A stretch of DNA of 64,000 bases from Sulfurovum sp. AR (GCF_000296775.1 NZ_AJLE01000006.1:124001-188000), one strand, 5' to 3'; shown: positions 1-11,621, numbered from the stretch's first letter. The notes: generated by a model from the letters alone, not told the origin. A program made the numbers and translations.

Positions 1-368
1 AAGTCTACATTCACTTCTTTATCATCAAAAGATTTTACTGTAACTTGTACAGTCTGACCATCTTGACCTTGACCATAAAGTGTCATACCCTCTACAAGAT
101 CCACCCCTTCGAACTGCTCGATTGGAAGTGTTTGGATTGCTTCTGGGTTTACTTCACCATATGCATCCGCAGCAGCAACCATAATGTCTCCGCTTTCACC
201 TTGAGACATACCTACAAGTGCGTTCTCAAGACCTGGAATGATCTGCCCTTTTCCAATGATAAACTCTAGTGGCGCACCACCTTTGTTGCTGTCTACAACT
301 TCTGTTGTACCTGCTTGCTTTACCTCGTATTCGATACCGACTACACAATTTTCATTTGTTACTGTCAT
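1..368 (-). CDS. slyD: SlyD-like FKBP-type peptidyl-prolyl cis-trans isomerase (3' end outside window)
   Basis: Partial gene: the ATG is the complement of 366-368 and the frame stays open for 122 codons to the window edge. The product has the SlyD pattern: a short FKBP half with the segment GKGQIIPGLENALVGMSQGE, then an inserted flap with NPEAIQTLP and a VTV strand. These proteins catalyse proline isomerisation and act as cytoplasmic folding helpers. The C-terminal tail, which binds metal in some SlyD proteins, is not visible. In C. jejuni slyD also follows the tol-pal genes, as I recall, which supports the call. Confidence 0.88.
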   Translation of the reverse strand, partial: MTVTNENCVVGIEYEVKQAGTTEVVDSNKGGAPLEFIIGKGQIIPGLENALVGMSQGESGDIMVAAADAYGEVNPEAIQTLPIEQFEGVDLVEGMTLYGQGQDGQTVQVTVKSFDDKEVNVD

Positions 369-575
369 AATGTTTCCTATATATTAGATTTGTGCTATTC
401 TAACCAATCAAACTTTAGTGAGCCTTAGGAAAGAGATATTTTTTCTCTTATTTGACATGAACCAAAGATCTTGAATGTATAAGATCAATCATCCTGCTAT
501 CAGTATCTCAGCAGCCTTCATCCATACCATAGAACATGCACACAAAAAAACAAAGGTTATGATATGCTAACACTT

Positions 576-1160
576 TTACCTTTTCCCGTAAATTTTCCTC
601 AAGTCCTCTTTCGCAAAAGGCATATAGGTATGTCTGGTGATAACCACTTTAGTTTTATAGGTTGTCCAATGATAGATCACTGGTACATCCTTTGGGTCAA
701 TGTGTATACAACCATGGGACATCCAGTCCACACTCCCTTTATGCAAAGCATGTCCTCTTTTGGTAAACTTCATCATATAATCCATATTATTCACACCGCT
801 CTCGTCAGGAAAATCCTTAGACATATGATAACGCTTTTTTTGAAAGATCGTGAAAATACCCGAGGGGCTTCTAAATTCGGGGGCACCTGAAGTCACAGGA
901 CCGCTCCACCATACAGTACCATCACGGTCCACGGCATAAAAACGTCCATCACTTCCACGTTCACGTACAGAAACAACGATAAAATCTTTTCCTGTAAGAT
1001 CCACGATCTTTTCATTCTCATCACTGATCTGTTTAAAGACCGTTTTAGCGATAGGCATCGTCTCTGTCCCTATGGGTGGCAATATTTCAACCTCTTCACT
1101 TGTGATGCCCGCAGTAAAAAGAGTCATAGAAATGAAGAGGATTTTAAATATCAAATGCAT
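576..1160 (-). CDS. L,D-transpeptidase (YkuD domain), secreted
   Basis: 194 residues with a signal-like hydrophobic N-terminus (about 1-20). The C-terminal half carries the YkuD signature: His140, a short spacer, then Ser148-His149-Gly150-Cys151 followed by IHIDPKD. Cys151 is the expected acyl-enzyme nucleophile. YkuD enzymes make 3-3 peptidoglycan cross-links or attach proteins to meso-diaminopimelate. The gene starts 4 bases after the cpoB stop, so it is probably co-transcribed with the tol-pal genes. I do not recall it in the corresponding Campylobacter locus, so it may be a local addition. Which L,D-transpeptidase reaction it performs cannot be told from sequence. Confidence 0.85.
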   Translation of the reverse strand: MHLIFKILFISMTLFTAGITSEEVEILPPIGTETMPIAKTVFKQISDENEKIVDLTGKDFIVVSVRERGSDGRFYAVDRDGTVWWSGPVTSGAPEFRSPSGIFTIFQKKRYHMSKDFPDESGVNNMDYMMKFTKRGHALHKGSVDWMSHGCIHIDPKDVPVIYHWTTYKTKVVITRHTYMPFAKEDLRKIYGKR

Positions 1161-1164
1161 TGTC

Positions 1165-1977
1165 CTAAAGTTTTTTCAATCTTTCTTTAGCGATCTTTGC
1201 CGTTTTCTTACCCTTGTAGTTCTCTATAATATTCTCATAAAATGCTTTTGCCTGACCTTTATCGCCAGTCTCTTCAAGGGAAACAGCGGTATGCAGTAGC
1301 AGTGTATCTATATAGGAAGCCTTGTCATAGATACCTGCACTCTTTTTAAAATAAAATATCGCATCTTCATACTTCTTGGTGTAATAGGCTATTTCTCCCA
1401 AATAATAGTTTGATGCTGCAGGCTTATAGCCTTTTGTATCGGTGATCGTAAATCTTTTTGCTGCTTCATCATAGCGTTTTTTTACAAAATACCGTACCGC
1501 TTCACTGTAGAGTTGTGCATTGGTTTTACCCTCAGTGGATCCATTTGCTGTAGGGAGTGTTTCTGTGGTACTTTTTGCCTGACTTTTATGACCCAAAACA
1601 TTCTGAAACTCTTCTTTACTGACATAGTTCGCGTTGATCTCATCGATCATAGCGGCTAACTTTTGAAGCAAAGCGGTGTTGGATGATTCATTCGTCTCCA
1701 TAGAAGAGGTGGCTGTGCTTCTGGACTGCTGCAACTCATGGATGGAAGCACTCAATCCCTCTATGATCGTAGTCAGTCCGTCTATTCTTTCATTTTGCTC
1801 AGCAATTTGTTGCTGTAGGGAAGCTACACTGGTATTACTGCTTCCTGTAGTCTGTTCATTTACCGTTGGTTCATCCGTTCCAAACCCGTACACAGAAGGT
1901 TCGGCATGTACCAAAAGAGTACTTGCAAAAATCATACAAACACTCTGTACTGCAACCCTATTTAGTATACCTCTCAT
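1165..1977 (-). CDS. cpoB: CpoB/YbgF-type Tol-Pal coordinator, periplasmic TPR protein
   Basis: 270 residues. Signal peptide about 1-25 ending in VHA. A predicted coiled coil around 55-90 is rich in Leu and Gln (ASLQQQIAEQNERIDGL). A C-terminal tetratricopeptide region runs from about 155 to 270 with the usual Y..A...F pattern. In E. coli CpoB links Tol-Pal driven outer-membrane constriction to peptidoglycan synthesis. It lies directly downstream of pal (7-base gap), the usual last gene of the tol-pal operon. Architecture and context agree. Confidence 0.88.
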   Translation of the reverse strand: MRGILNRVAVQSVCMIFASTLLVHAEPSVYGFGTDEPTVNEQTTGSSNTSVASLQQQIAEQNERIDGLTTIIEGLSASIHELQQSRSTATSSMETNESSNTALLQKLAAMIDEINANYVSKEEFQNVLGHKSQAKSTTETLPTANGSTEGKTNAQLYSEAVRYFVKKRYDEAAKRFTITDTKGYKPAASNYYLGEIAYYTKKYEDAIFYFKKSAGIYDKASYIDTLLLHTAVSLEETGDKGQAKAFYENIIENYKGKKTAKIAKERLKKL

Positions 1978-1984
1978 CTCCAGC

Positions 1985-2500
1985 CTACTTTACTAAACGA
2001 ATGTCAACTCTTCTGTTTCTTTGATAACAGCTGTCACTGGTTTCAGTACATACAGCATTACTCTCACCAAAACTCACCATTACCATTCTACTTGGATCGA
2101 TCCCCTGTGCTGCGATACTGTCTCTTACTGCTTTTGCACGCTTTAAGCCCAGGGCATAATTGTACTCATCTGTACCAAATTCATCACAGTTACCTTCTAT
2201 TTTTATTTTAGAAGCTGCAGTATTGGCTACCTCTATATTATGATTCATATTGTTTTCCATATCCGGAGAGATCGAATAGTCTGCAAAACCAAAATAGATA
2301 CTTTTGAAACCATCGCTGCTGCTGTTATAATTTGCAGTAGAGCCTGAACCATAGGTATTTTCATCTATACTAACCGTATCACCTTCGATATGGTTTGCAT
2401 CAGAAATATTGTTTTTACCTGCTAAATCGGGTGCAGGTTGTGCACATCCGATCAAAAGTAATGAAATGAGTGATGTAGTTAAAAGTAGTTTATGTGTCAT
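1985..2500 (-). CDS. pal: Pal, peptidoglycan-associated outer-membrane lipoprotein
   Basis: 171 residues. The lipobox LLIGC places the acylated cysteine at residue 19. An OmpA-like peptidoglycan-binding domain fills about 65-171, with the conserved Asp/Arg segment GNCDEFGTDEYNYALGLKRA that contacts diaminopimelate. Pal anchors the outer membrane to the wall and is the target of TolB. Two further cysteines in the last 25 residues (CTETSDSC) could form a disulfide. The homologous C. jejuni antigen is Omp18. Confidence 0.94.
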   Translation of the reverse strand: MTHKLLLTTSLISLLLIGCAQPAPDLAGKNNISDANHIEGDTVSIDENTYGSGSTANYNSSSDGFKSIYFGFADYSISPDMENNMNHNIEVANTAASKIKIEGNCDEFGTDEYNYALGLKRAKAVRDSIAAQGIDPSRMVMVSFGESNAVCTETSDSCYQRNRRVDIRLVK

Positions 2501-2566
2501 TGTGTATCCTTTTTGTATTAAAATAGTATCAGAGCAGTCATTACATGACTTTCTGAAAAAAATGTA

Positions 2567-3820
2567 TTACCAATCAATGGATTGAACTTTTCTGTCGTTG
2601 AACGGGAAAAGTAAACTCTGCTGACTTGTCAAATTCGTATATCCTATGGAAGAGCTGCGACCTCTCTGTTTAAGGAAGAGTATCACAGATCCATCCGTAG
2701 AAAAACGAGGAAACTGATTTGAGCCGGTTGTTGTGATCGGTCTTGTGTCTGAACTTCCTGTAGAGGTAAGGTAAAGATTAAAGGTATTATCCCCAAATGC
2801 ATTACTGCTCTCCCTGCTGGAGTAGACTATTTTATCTCCATAAGCATCACAGGAATTGTTGTTACGCCCGTGATAGACCACTTGAGAGGTCGGTCCACCC
2901 GATATAGACTTTTTAAATACATTTGCATAGCCCAAACGGTTAGAGACAAAAACAATACGACTCTCATCATCTACATACCTGCCGTTCACATCAATACCTT
3001 TAAAAGTCGTTATCCTTTTTTTTGATTTGGATGCAAGATCATATTCGTAGATATCTGCCTGTCCTTCAGGTGCCATCGTAAGTAAAAGTTTTGAACCATC
3101 ATTATTGACATCAGAACAGACCAGCATTCCTTCAGAACTTGCTATCTTCGTTTTTGTCCCATTATAGATGTTGAGCTTATAGAGTGTAGGAAGTGTACCT
3201 TTGTAAGAAGTATAATAAATATTTCTCTGTGCTCTGTCCGCCCATTTAGGGAAAAGGTTCAATCCACCTTTGATAATGGTTTTTTTATAACTGAAGGTAT
3301 AATCAGCCAATCGTATTTCACTGCGTCCTGGTGTTGTATAAACAGCATAGGCAACATAACGATTGATCCAAGAGATACTTGGATATTGCAAAATATTGTT
3401 AATATCACTTATCGCTTTATGTATAAGAAACGGCATTTTTTCTTTTGAAGAGATCGCATAGCTTTTTTTAAAGATCTGTGTACCGTTGGATGCTTTTAAA
3501 AGCCGTACCAGAAGTTTTGCACCGGATCGTTGGTCCATCGCATACTTAATGACATACTCCTGGCTTTTCAGAGCCGGTATAATATAATCAGAAGAAATCT
3601 CACCGATATGGTGTGTATTGTCGGCTAAAAAATGTCCTGAGACCTTAAGATCTGAAAGTAAAATATTAAACACTTTACTGCTCTGTTCAGATGAACCATC
3701 CATAAGCGCAATACGTGCACGTTGTTCTACATCTTTTTCTATTTTCAGTGTTGCATCTACCCCGAAAACGTTTAATGTAAAAAAGGTCATTGATGCGAAA
3801 ATAACTAATAAATATCTCAA
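2567..3820 (-). CDS. tolB: TolB, periplasmic beta-propeller of the Tol-Pal system
   Basis: 417 residues. Signal peptide about 1-20. An N-terminal alpha/beta domain (about 25-150) precedes a six-bladed propeller whose blades contain the TolB pattern, for example FPKWADRAQRNIYYTS and NQFPRFSTDGSVILFL. TolB shuttles between TolA and Pal. It is separated from tolQRA by the AMMECR1-domain gene on the other strand, so tolB-pal-cpoB-ldt must have its own promoter, probably in 3821-3953. Confidence 0.93.
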   Translation of the reverse strand: MRYLLVIFASMTFFTLNVFGVDATLKIEKDVEQRARIALMDGSSEQSSKVFNILLSDLKVSGHFLADNTHHIGEISSDYIIPALKSQEYVIKYAMDQRSGAKLLVRLLKASNGTQIFKKSYAISSKEKMPFLIHKAISDINNILQYPSISWINRYVAYAVYTTPGRSEIRLADYTFSYKKTIIKGGLNLFPKWADRAQRNIYYTSYKGTLPTLYKLNIYNGTKTKIASSEGMLVCSDVNNDGSKLLLTMAPEGQADIYEYDLASKSKKRITTFKGIDVNGRYVDDESRIVFVSNRLGYANVFKKSISGGPTSQVVYHGRNNNSCDAYGDKIVYSSRESSNAFGDNTFNLYLTSTGSSDTRPITTTGSNQFPRFSTDGSVILFLKQRGRSSSIGYTNLTSQQSLLFPFNDRKVQSIDW

Positions 3821-3953
3821 AAATATTCCTCTATTTTTAGTGTGTGTTGTGGTCTATATTGTATCCTTGCTCGCTTAAAATATTCATTAATTAATATCAA
3901 AATATTTTGAGTGTATTGAATTTATGATAAAATAAAAAATAAAGGAGTATACG

Positions 3954-4508
3954 TTGAATGATATAGTGATAGCCTTAGCCAAAGCTGCTATTTCAGCGGC
4001 ACTGAATCAACCTGCAGATTTTGATCTGGAAGATGCTTTAAAAACCTATCCGGCTCTTAAAGAAAAAGGTGCTGCTTTTGTTACCCTTAACACAAAAACC
4101 CATGGACAACTACGCGGATGCATAGGTTCACTGCAGGCCCATCGTCCACTCTATGAAGACATCATACATAATGCACAGGCTGCTGCTCTGTATGATCCCC
4201 GGTTTTTACCGCTTAGTACAGAAGAATTGGATCAGATCAAACTGGAAGTCTCTATTCTTTCAGAGCCACACATAGTACAATATAGTGATATAGAGGACTT
4301 AAAAAATAAAGTCATTCCTTTTCAGGATGGTGTCGTACTGAAACTAGATGGTAGACAAGCGACGTATTTACCTCAGGTTTGGGAACAGTTACCGCACTTT
4401 GATGATTTCTTCTCCAGCTTATGCCTTAAAGCAAACCTTGGCCATGACTGTCTCTCACATCATCCTGAGATCTCTACCTATAGAGTCAAAGTCTATCAGG
4501 AAGAATAA
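3954..4508 (+). CDS. AMMECR1-domain protein (AmmeMemoRadiSam system protein A)
   Basis: 184 residues starting at a TTG (3954-3956), chosen because AAGGAG lies 7 bases upstream. The AMMECR1 signature LRGCIGSL is at about residue 52, and the domain fills the protein. AMMECR1 proteins often occur beside a Memo homolog and a radical-SAM enzyme; neither is in this window. The biochemical role is unknown. It sits alone on the plus strand inside the tol locus, between tolA and tolB, and converges on tolA with a 5-base gap. Confidence 0.88.
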   Translation: MNDIVIALAKAAISAALNQPADFDLEDALKTYPALKEKGAAFVTLNTKTHGQLRGCIGSLQAHRPLYEDIIHNAQAAALYDPRFLPLSTEELDQIKLEVSILSEPHIVQYSDIEDLKNKVIPFQDGVVLKLDGRQATYLPQVWEQLPHFDDFFSSLCLKANLGHDCLSHHPEISTYRVKVYQEE

Positions 4509-4513
4509 TCAGT

Positions 4514-5317
4514 CTATTCAGTCGCTACAAATTCAACCTCTAATTCATAGGCCCTGTTTCCCTTATGCGGACCAAATCCTATCGTTTGCAACTGCTCCAA
4601 ATAAGCCATAAGGCCACTGTTAAAAGCTTCATTCCCAGATGCAGTGATCACTTTGTATTCAAATCTGCCATTAGGCTCTACTTTGAGCCATACTTTTGCC
4701 TTCTCACCTGCATATTCGCTTTGTGCCGGCCACCCTTTGAGTTTCTCCTCTATCTTAGCCAAATAGGCATTCTCGATACCAACATCACTCTTTTTTTGTA
4801 TCTTTAATGAATCAGAAACCAAATCACTTGCACTAGGTTTCTTTGCAACTTTAGTCATATCAGGTTTTTTAGGCTTTACAGGTGCTGGCTTAACCGGTTT
4901 AGGCTTTTCAATTTTCTTTTTAGACGTAATATTTGCAAACAGGTCTTTTGGTTTGTTTAACTTTTTGGGCCTGGTTGTATTAACATCTTTTTTCTTTTTA
5001 ACAACCTTTGCTTTTTTAACCACTTTTTCTTTAATCACCTTTTTCTCAACCACTTTCTTCTTCACAGCTTCTTTAGGTTTTGGTTTTGGCTTAGGCTTAG
5101 GTTTCACTACTTTCTTAGGTACCTGTTTGATCTCTTTTTTTACCTGGGTTTTGGGATCACTCATTGAGACACGTATACGATCTTCATTTTTCTTCACAAA
5201 ATGCACCGGTTTTTTTTCTTCACGTGTATTGAAATAAAATAGTATCAAAGCGATGACACCTATATAGATGCCAACAGCCAACAATCCTGAAATAAGTGTA
5301 GATGACTTTTTGATCAT
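4514..5317 (-). CDS. tolA: TolA/TonB-like energy-transducing protein
   Basis: 267 residues. One transmembrane segment at about 10-28, then a Lys/Pro/Val-rich spacer (about 40-165) with runs such as KPKPKPKPKEAVKKKVVEKK. A C-terminal TonB/TolA-type domain (about 180-267) contains AKVWLKVEPNGRFEYKVI. Its ATG overlaps the tolR TGA (ATGA), showing translational coupling. Such proteins span the periplasm and pass proton-motive force to outer-membrane partners. Linkage to tolB-pal favours a TolA role, although the C-terminal domain alone would also fit TonB. Confidence 0.82.
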   Translation of the reverse strand: MIKKSSTLISGLLAVGIYIGVIALILFYFNTREEKKPVHFVKKNEDRIRVSMSDPKTQVKKEIKQVPKKVVKPKPKPKPKPKEAVKKKVVEKKVIKEKVVKKAKVVKKKKDVNTTRPKKLNKPKDLFANITSKKKIEKPKPVKPAPVKPKKPDMTKVAKKPSASDLVSDSLKIQKKSDVGIENAYLAKIEEKLKGWPAQSEYAGEKAKVWLKVEPNGRFEYKVITASGNEAFNSGLMAYLEQLQTIGFGPHKGNRAYELEVEFVATE

Positions 5318-5700
5318 AATGTTATCAGAGAAACCTTCTCGAAACCTGCTGCTTTCACGCTTTTAAGAAGATACATAATATTTTTATATTTCAAACTCTC
5401 ATCTGCACGTATATAGACTTCAGAGTTTTTATCATACTTGATTGCCTGATTCACAAAATCATCTGCAAAAGTATCTAAAGCGTAGGTATCTTTACCAAGA
5501 TAGATCTTTTGATCTTTATCCATACGGATCGTAAGTGTTTTTGGTTTTTCGACTTTAACAGTTTTAGAGCCATGAGGCAGTGTAATCTGTTCTTGAAAAG
5601 TAATCGTAGGAGCCGTGACCATAAGTATAGCCATCAATACAAGCATCACATCAACAAGCGGTGTAATGTTCAAGTCTGGATCATCATCCCAACTAAACAT
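5314..5700 (-). CDS. tolR: TolR/ExbD-family proton-channel protein
   Basis: 128 residues. One N-terminal transmembrane helix starts at about residue 11 with NITPLVDVMLVLMAILMV. The Asp in PLVDVMLVL is the conserved proton-carrying residue. A periplasmic domain ends in KYKNIMYLLKSVKAAGFEKV, typical of ExbD/TolR. It lies 2 bases downstream of tolQ and overlaps tolA by 4. TolR versus ExbD is decided by the neighbouring tolB and pal. Confidence 0.88.
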   Translation of the reverse strand: MFSWDDDPDLNITPLVDVMLVLMAILMVTAPTITFQEQITLPHGSKTVKVEKPKTLTIRMDKDQKIYLGKDTYALDTFADDFVNQAIKYDKNSEVYIRADESLKYKNIMYLLKSVKAAGFEKVSLITL

Positions 5701-5702
5701 GA

Positions 5703-6278
5703 CTACTCCTCGTTAACCTGAGAGAGGATCACTTCTGATTGAGAAGAGAGCAGTGAACTTAACTCATAAGCCTTGCGTTTCAGTATCAAATGAAACGAAT
5801 ACGCAAATATCGCTACGGCAATACCAGCTGCAGTCGCTATAAGTGCTTCAGATATCGCTGGTGCTACGACACTCAAAGATGCACTTGATTGTGCTCCTAG
5901 TTTTGTAAAGGTTTCAAGTATCCCTACCACCGTACCGAAAAGACCGATAAATGGCGAAGTAGAAGCGATAATTGAGAGCCAAGTAAGTCCCTTGGTAGAG
6001 ACACGTATAGCATCAGACGATGCAGCTTGGAGTATCGCTTTATTGGGTACATTCACACGAGACAGATAAGTAAAAATAAGTGAGTTACTGGCCACTGATT
6101 TTGACTGACCTGTGTAAAGTGCCTTCAGTGATTTTGCTTCAGATGCGATACGTGCATTCAAGATATAAAATCTATCCAAAAATACCCAAAATGTAGCAAT
6201 AAAATATCCTGAGAGTAAAAGCAGTACAAATATAGTAATTGCACTGCTTTCAAAGAAATAAGTAGCGAGAGAGTTCAA
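5703..6278 (-). CDS. tolQ: TolQ/ExbB-family proton-channel protein
   Basis: 191 residues with three hydrophobic segments (about 12-32, 100-125 and 140-165). The conserved MotA/TolQ/ExbB segment GLFGTVVGILETF is at about 113-125, with a small-residue-rich third helix (EALIATAAGIAVAI). With TolR it forms the proton-driven motor for TolA. It starts 1 base beyond the atpC stop, so the Tol motor genes are the tail of the ATP synthase operon. The same linkage exists in C. jejuni (Cj0108-Cj0109, from memory). Confidence 0.88.
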   Translation of the reverse strand: MNSLATYFFESSAITIFVLLLLSGYFIATFWVFLDRFYILNARIASEAKSLKALYTGQSKSVASNSLIFTYLSRVNVPNKAILQAASSDAIRVSTKGLTWLSIIASTSPFIGLFGTVVGILETFTKLGAQSSASLSVVAPAISEALIATAAGIAVAIFAYSFHLILKRKAYELSSLLSSQSEVILSQVNEE

Positions 6279-6279
6279 G

Positions 6280-6666
6280 TTATAAAGACTTTCCGATGTG
6301 TTCTACTTTGCTTACCGCAGCTGCGATAGCTGTACTAGAAGATTCAGCACTCTTAAGTAACTCTTTTGCTGCTTCAAGTGCTTGAGCAAGATCACTATCC
6401 GCACCAGAAAGCGCTACTGCACCATCTACGATACAAGTTGTCTTCTCTTCATCGACTTTTACATACCCAGAGTTAATAGCAACAGCTACTTCACTCCCGT
6501 CTGCTTTATCGATCACAATGACACCTGTATCAAGTAATGATACCAAAGTAGCGTGATGGGCTAAAACACCGAATTCACCCTCTGACCCTGGCAATGTTAC
6601 CTGTTTTACTTCAGCGTCAAAAATCACACCGTTCGGTGTGACTATTTCTAGCTTCATAAGTTCCAT
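6280..6666 (-). CDS. atpC: F1-ATP synthase epsilon subunit
   Basis: 128 residues. The N-terminal beta-sandwich (LEIVTPNGVIFDAEVKQVTLPG, GEFGVLAHHATLVSLLDTG) is diagnostic. A shorter C-terminal helical region is rich in Ala and Ser. Epsilon couples the gamma rotor to the c ring and can inhibit ATP hydrolysis. Last atp gene of the operon, 29 bases after atpD and directly before tolQ. The ATG at 6666 could be replaced by the Met four codons on. Confidence 0.94.
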   Translation of the reverse strand: MELMKLEIVTPNGVIFDAEVKQVTLPGSEGEFGVLAHHATLVSLLDTGVIVIDKADGSEVAVAINSGYVKVDEEKTTCIVDGAVALSGADSDLAQALEAAKELLKSAESSSTAIAAAVSKVEHIGKSL

Positions 6667-6695
6667 AATTATCCTTTATAAGACAAGAACTAAGA

Positions 6696-8998
<2,303 letters not shown>

Positions 8999-9010
8999 AT
9001 TAAGCCTTTC

Positions 9011-10525
9011 TTATCCAGCGAATGAAGCTTTGAAATCTTCGATAGCTTTACGTAATTCTCCATCTGTATCATCAGAGATCTTCTTTTCACTTCTGATTGC
9101 ATCAAGAATATTCGCATATTTTGCTTCCATAAATGGCATAAGGTCTGCTTCAAATTTTGTTACAGAAGATGCAGGGATATCATCAAGGTATCCATTTGCA
9201 CCAGCAAAGATGATCACAACTTGTTTCTCAATTGCAACTGGCTGATAAGGTCCTTGTTTAAGTACCTCTACCATTCTCTGACCACGTTCAAGCTGACCTC
9301 TTGTATAGTCATCAAGATCAGATGCAAATTGTGCAAATGCCTGAAGTTCTCTAAATGAAGCAAGATCAAGTCTCAATGTACCAGATACTTGTTTTGTTGC
9401 TTTGATCTGCGCAGCACCACCAACTCTTGATACAGAAAGACCTACGTTGATTGCTGGTCTGATACCTGAGTTGAATAGATCAGTTTCTAGGAAGATCTGA
9501 CCATCAGTAATAGAGATAACATTTGTCGGAATATACGCCGCAACATCACCTGCTTGTGTTTCAATGATAGGGAATGCAGTAATAGAACCAGCCCCTAGTT
9601 CATCAGAAAGCTTTGCAGCTCTTTCAAGTAGTCTTGAGTGAAGGTAGAATACATCACCTGGATACGCTTCTCTACCTGGAGGTCTTCTAAGGATCAATGA
9701 CATCTCTCTATATGCAACAGCGTGCTTAGAAAGGTCATCATAGAAGATCACAGCATGTCTACCATTGTCTCTGAAATATTCAGCCATTGTTACACCAGCA
9801 TAAGGAGCTAGGAACTGAAGTGCTGAAGAATCAGCTGCACCAGCAGTTACAACGATCGTGTAATCCATTGCACCATGCTCTTCAAGTTTTTTCACTGTAG
9901 CAGCTACTGTTGATTGTTTTTGACCAATTGCAACATAAATACATACTACATCTTGACCTTTTTGGTTGATGATCGTGTCAATAGCCAAAGTAGTTTTACC
10001 TGTTTGTCTATCACCAATGATAAGCTCTCTTTGTCCTCTACCAACCGGTACTAGTGCATCGATCGCTTTGATACCTGTTTGAAGCGGTTCATGAACTGAT
10101 TTTCTAGCCATGATCCCTGGTGCTTTTTCTTCGATAAATCTGTGCTCAGTTGCTTCAACTGCACCTTTACCGTCTACAGGCTCACCAAGTGGGTTCACTA
10201 CTCTACCCATCATACCGTCACCTACTGGTGTTTTAAGAAGGTCTCCTGCTCTTTTAACGCTCATACCTTCTTTGATACCTGCACTTGAACCAAGAACAAC
10301 AACACCAACGTTTGCTTCTTCAAGGTTTAATACAAGTCCTCTAGCACCATTATCAAACTCTACAACTTCACCGGCCATAACATTGTTAAGACCATATACT
10401 GTTGAAATACCGTCTGCGATACCTACTACTTTTCCTACTTCATTGATGTCAACATCAATTTCAAAATTCTCAATTCTTTCTTTGATGATCGAACTTATCT
10501 CATCTGCTTGCAATTTAACTGCCAC
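9011..10525 (-). CDS. atpA: F1-ATP synthase alpha subunit
   Basis: 504 residues. Walker A-like GDRQTGKT at 171-178; the alpha/beta signature [17 protein letters not shown] lies in the C-terminal half. The alpha subunit binds non-catalytic nucleotide and alternates with beta. Starts at an ATG preceded by AAAGGAGT. Canonical position between atpH and atpG. Confidence 0.98.
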   Translation of the reverse strand: MAVKLQADEISSIIKERIENFEIDVDINEVGKVVGIADGISTVYGLNNVMAGEVVEFDNGARGLVLNLEEANVGVVVLGSSAGIKEGMSVKRAGDLLKTPVGDGMMGRVVNPLGEPVDGKGAVEATEHRFIEEKAPGIMARKSVHEPLQTGIKAIDALVPVGRGQRELIIGDRQTGKTTLAIDTIINQKGQDVVCIYVAIGQKQSTVAATVKKLEEHGAMDYTIVVTAGAADSSALQFLAPYAGVTMAEYFRDNGRHAVIFYDDLSKHAVAYREMSLILRRPPGREAYPGDVFYLHSRLLERAAKLSDELGAGSITAFPIIETQAGDVAAYIPTNVISITDGQIFLETDLFNSGIRPAINVGLSVSRVGGAAQIKATKQVSGTLRLDLASFRELQAFAQFASDLDDYTRGQLERGQRMVEVLKQGPYQPVAIEKQVVIIFAGANGYLDDIPASSVTKFEADLMPFMEAKYANILDAIRSEKKISDDTDGELRKAIEDFKASFAG

Positions 10526-10548
10526 TGATACTCCTTTCTATTAGATAA

Positions 10549-11073
10549 CTACAAAGATTTCTTAATGAAATCAATTAATTGTTCTTTAACTCTCTGCTTA
10601 GAGAAGTTTACCTCTATACCCAAATCATCGACTGCAACACGTACCCCGTCAAAGTCACCTTTTTCTTGTGTCAATTTGATCGTTGAACCTGTATACTTTT
10701 TAAGTGTTTCTTCAAGATTAGCCAATTCAGCTTCATTCAATGATGATGCACTTTTTAATACACCTTCATACTCATTTGAAACTCTTTGCTGATCCGAATT
10801 CAATACTTTTGTAATAGCAGGGATAAGATCAAGTCTTCCGTTTTCACCTAAAATCTTAATAAAGTTCACAAGTGCTACATCACTCTCACCAAGTGCAGAT
10901 AAGATCATTTCTGTCTTACTTTCACTTGAAATAATCGGAGATGTCAATGTAGACTTGATCTCTCTGCTGTTCACCACTTCACTAAGTACATTAAGTACTT
11001 CTAAAACACCTGCGATGTCTTTAGATACTGAAGAAAGTGCTTTTGCATATCTTTTGGCAATTAACTCTTCCAT
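10549..11073 (-). CDS. atpH: F1-ATP synthase delta subunit
   Basis: 174 residues. The OSCP/delta family pattern is visible: N-terminal ELIAKRYAKALSSV and C-terminal DFDGVRVAVDDLGIEVNFSKQRV. Delta fixes the peripheral stalk to the F1 head. Its ATG shares one base with the atpF stop (TAATG), indicating translational coupling. Confidence 0.95.
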   Translation of the reverse strand: MEELIAKRYAKALSSVSKDIAGVLEVLNVLSEVVNSREIKSTLTSPIISSESKTEMILSALGESDVALVNFIKILGENGRLDLIPAITKVLNSDQQRVSNEYEGVLKSASSLNEAELANLEETLKKYTGSTIKLTQEKGDFDGVRVAVDDLGIEVNFSKQRVKEQLIDFIKKSL

Positions 11074-11621
11074 TACGCCACCTTCTTAGAAATAATTTCA
11101 ACCACTTTAGCTTCATCCAACATGATGTCATCTGCAGTGATATTCTCACTTAAGATCTCATCGATTGTTTCTCTTGCAGCTTTTCTCTCTTCTAGAGACA
11201 TTTTCTCTTCAAGTTGCTTATCTAAAAGAGCCAACTCATTTTGATTTGCAGTCGCGATCTTTTCTGCTAAGAGAATCGCTTCTGCTTTTGCATCAGCAAG
11301 AATTTCTTCTGCTCTCTTTTTACTTTCATCTAAACGATTCTGCGCTTCTTTTTTCTCATCTTTAGCTGCTTGAAGTTTCTTTTCGATCTCATTCAATTGC
11401 TCTGCGATACCTTCACTTCTGCCTTTAAAAAAGTTTTTGATCGGATTCGCGATCAAATAGTAAAGCAAAGATGCAAAGATCGTAAAGTTGATCACTCTTG
11501 GCCAAAAGTCTGATTCTCTACCAGTTTGAGCAAAGTAACGGCTTGATTCAGCATCACCACTAGCTAAAAGCATAGCAGGTACCATAAACAAAGACAATAG
11601 TACTATTTTTTTCATCTTCAT
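11073..11621 (-). CDS. atpF: F0 ATP synthase subunit b with an N-terminal signal-like extension
   Basis: 182 residues. The first 25 residues look like a cleavable signal peptide (KKIVLLSLFMVPAMLLASGDA). A short polar stretch follows, then a membrane helix at about 45-63 (INFTIFASLLYYLIANPI) and a long charged coiled coil (about 70-160) forming the peripheral stalk. A usual b subunit starts directly with the membrane helix. Downstream of atpF' by 6 bases. The a and c subunit genes are absent, in line with their separate location in Campylobacterota. Confidence 0.93.
   Translation of the reverse strand: MKMKKIVLLSLFMVPAMLLASGDAESSRYFAQTGRESDFWPRVINFTIFASLLYYLIANPIKNFFKGRSEGIAEQLNEIEKKLQAAKDEKKEAQNRLDESKKRAEEILADAKAEAILLAEKIATANQNELALLDKQLEEKMSLEERKAARETIDEILSENITADDIMLDEAKVVEIISKKVA

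Noticed and set aside
564..890. 108-codon plus-strand open frame opposite the L,D-transpeptidase gene
   Set aside because: Lies inside a gene with a clear catalytic motif on the other strand, has no ribosome binding site and a composition typical of an antisense frame.
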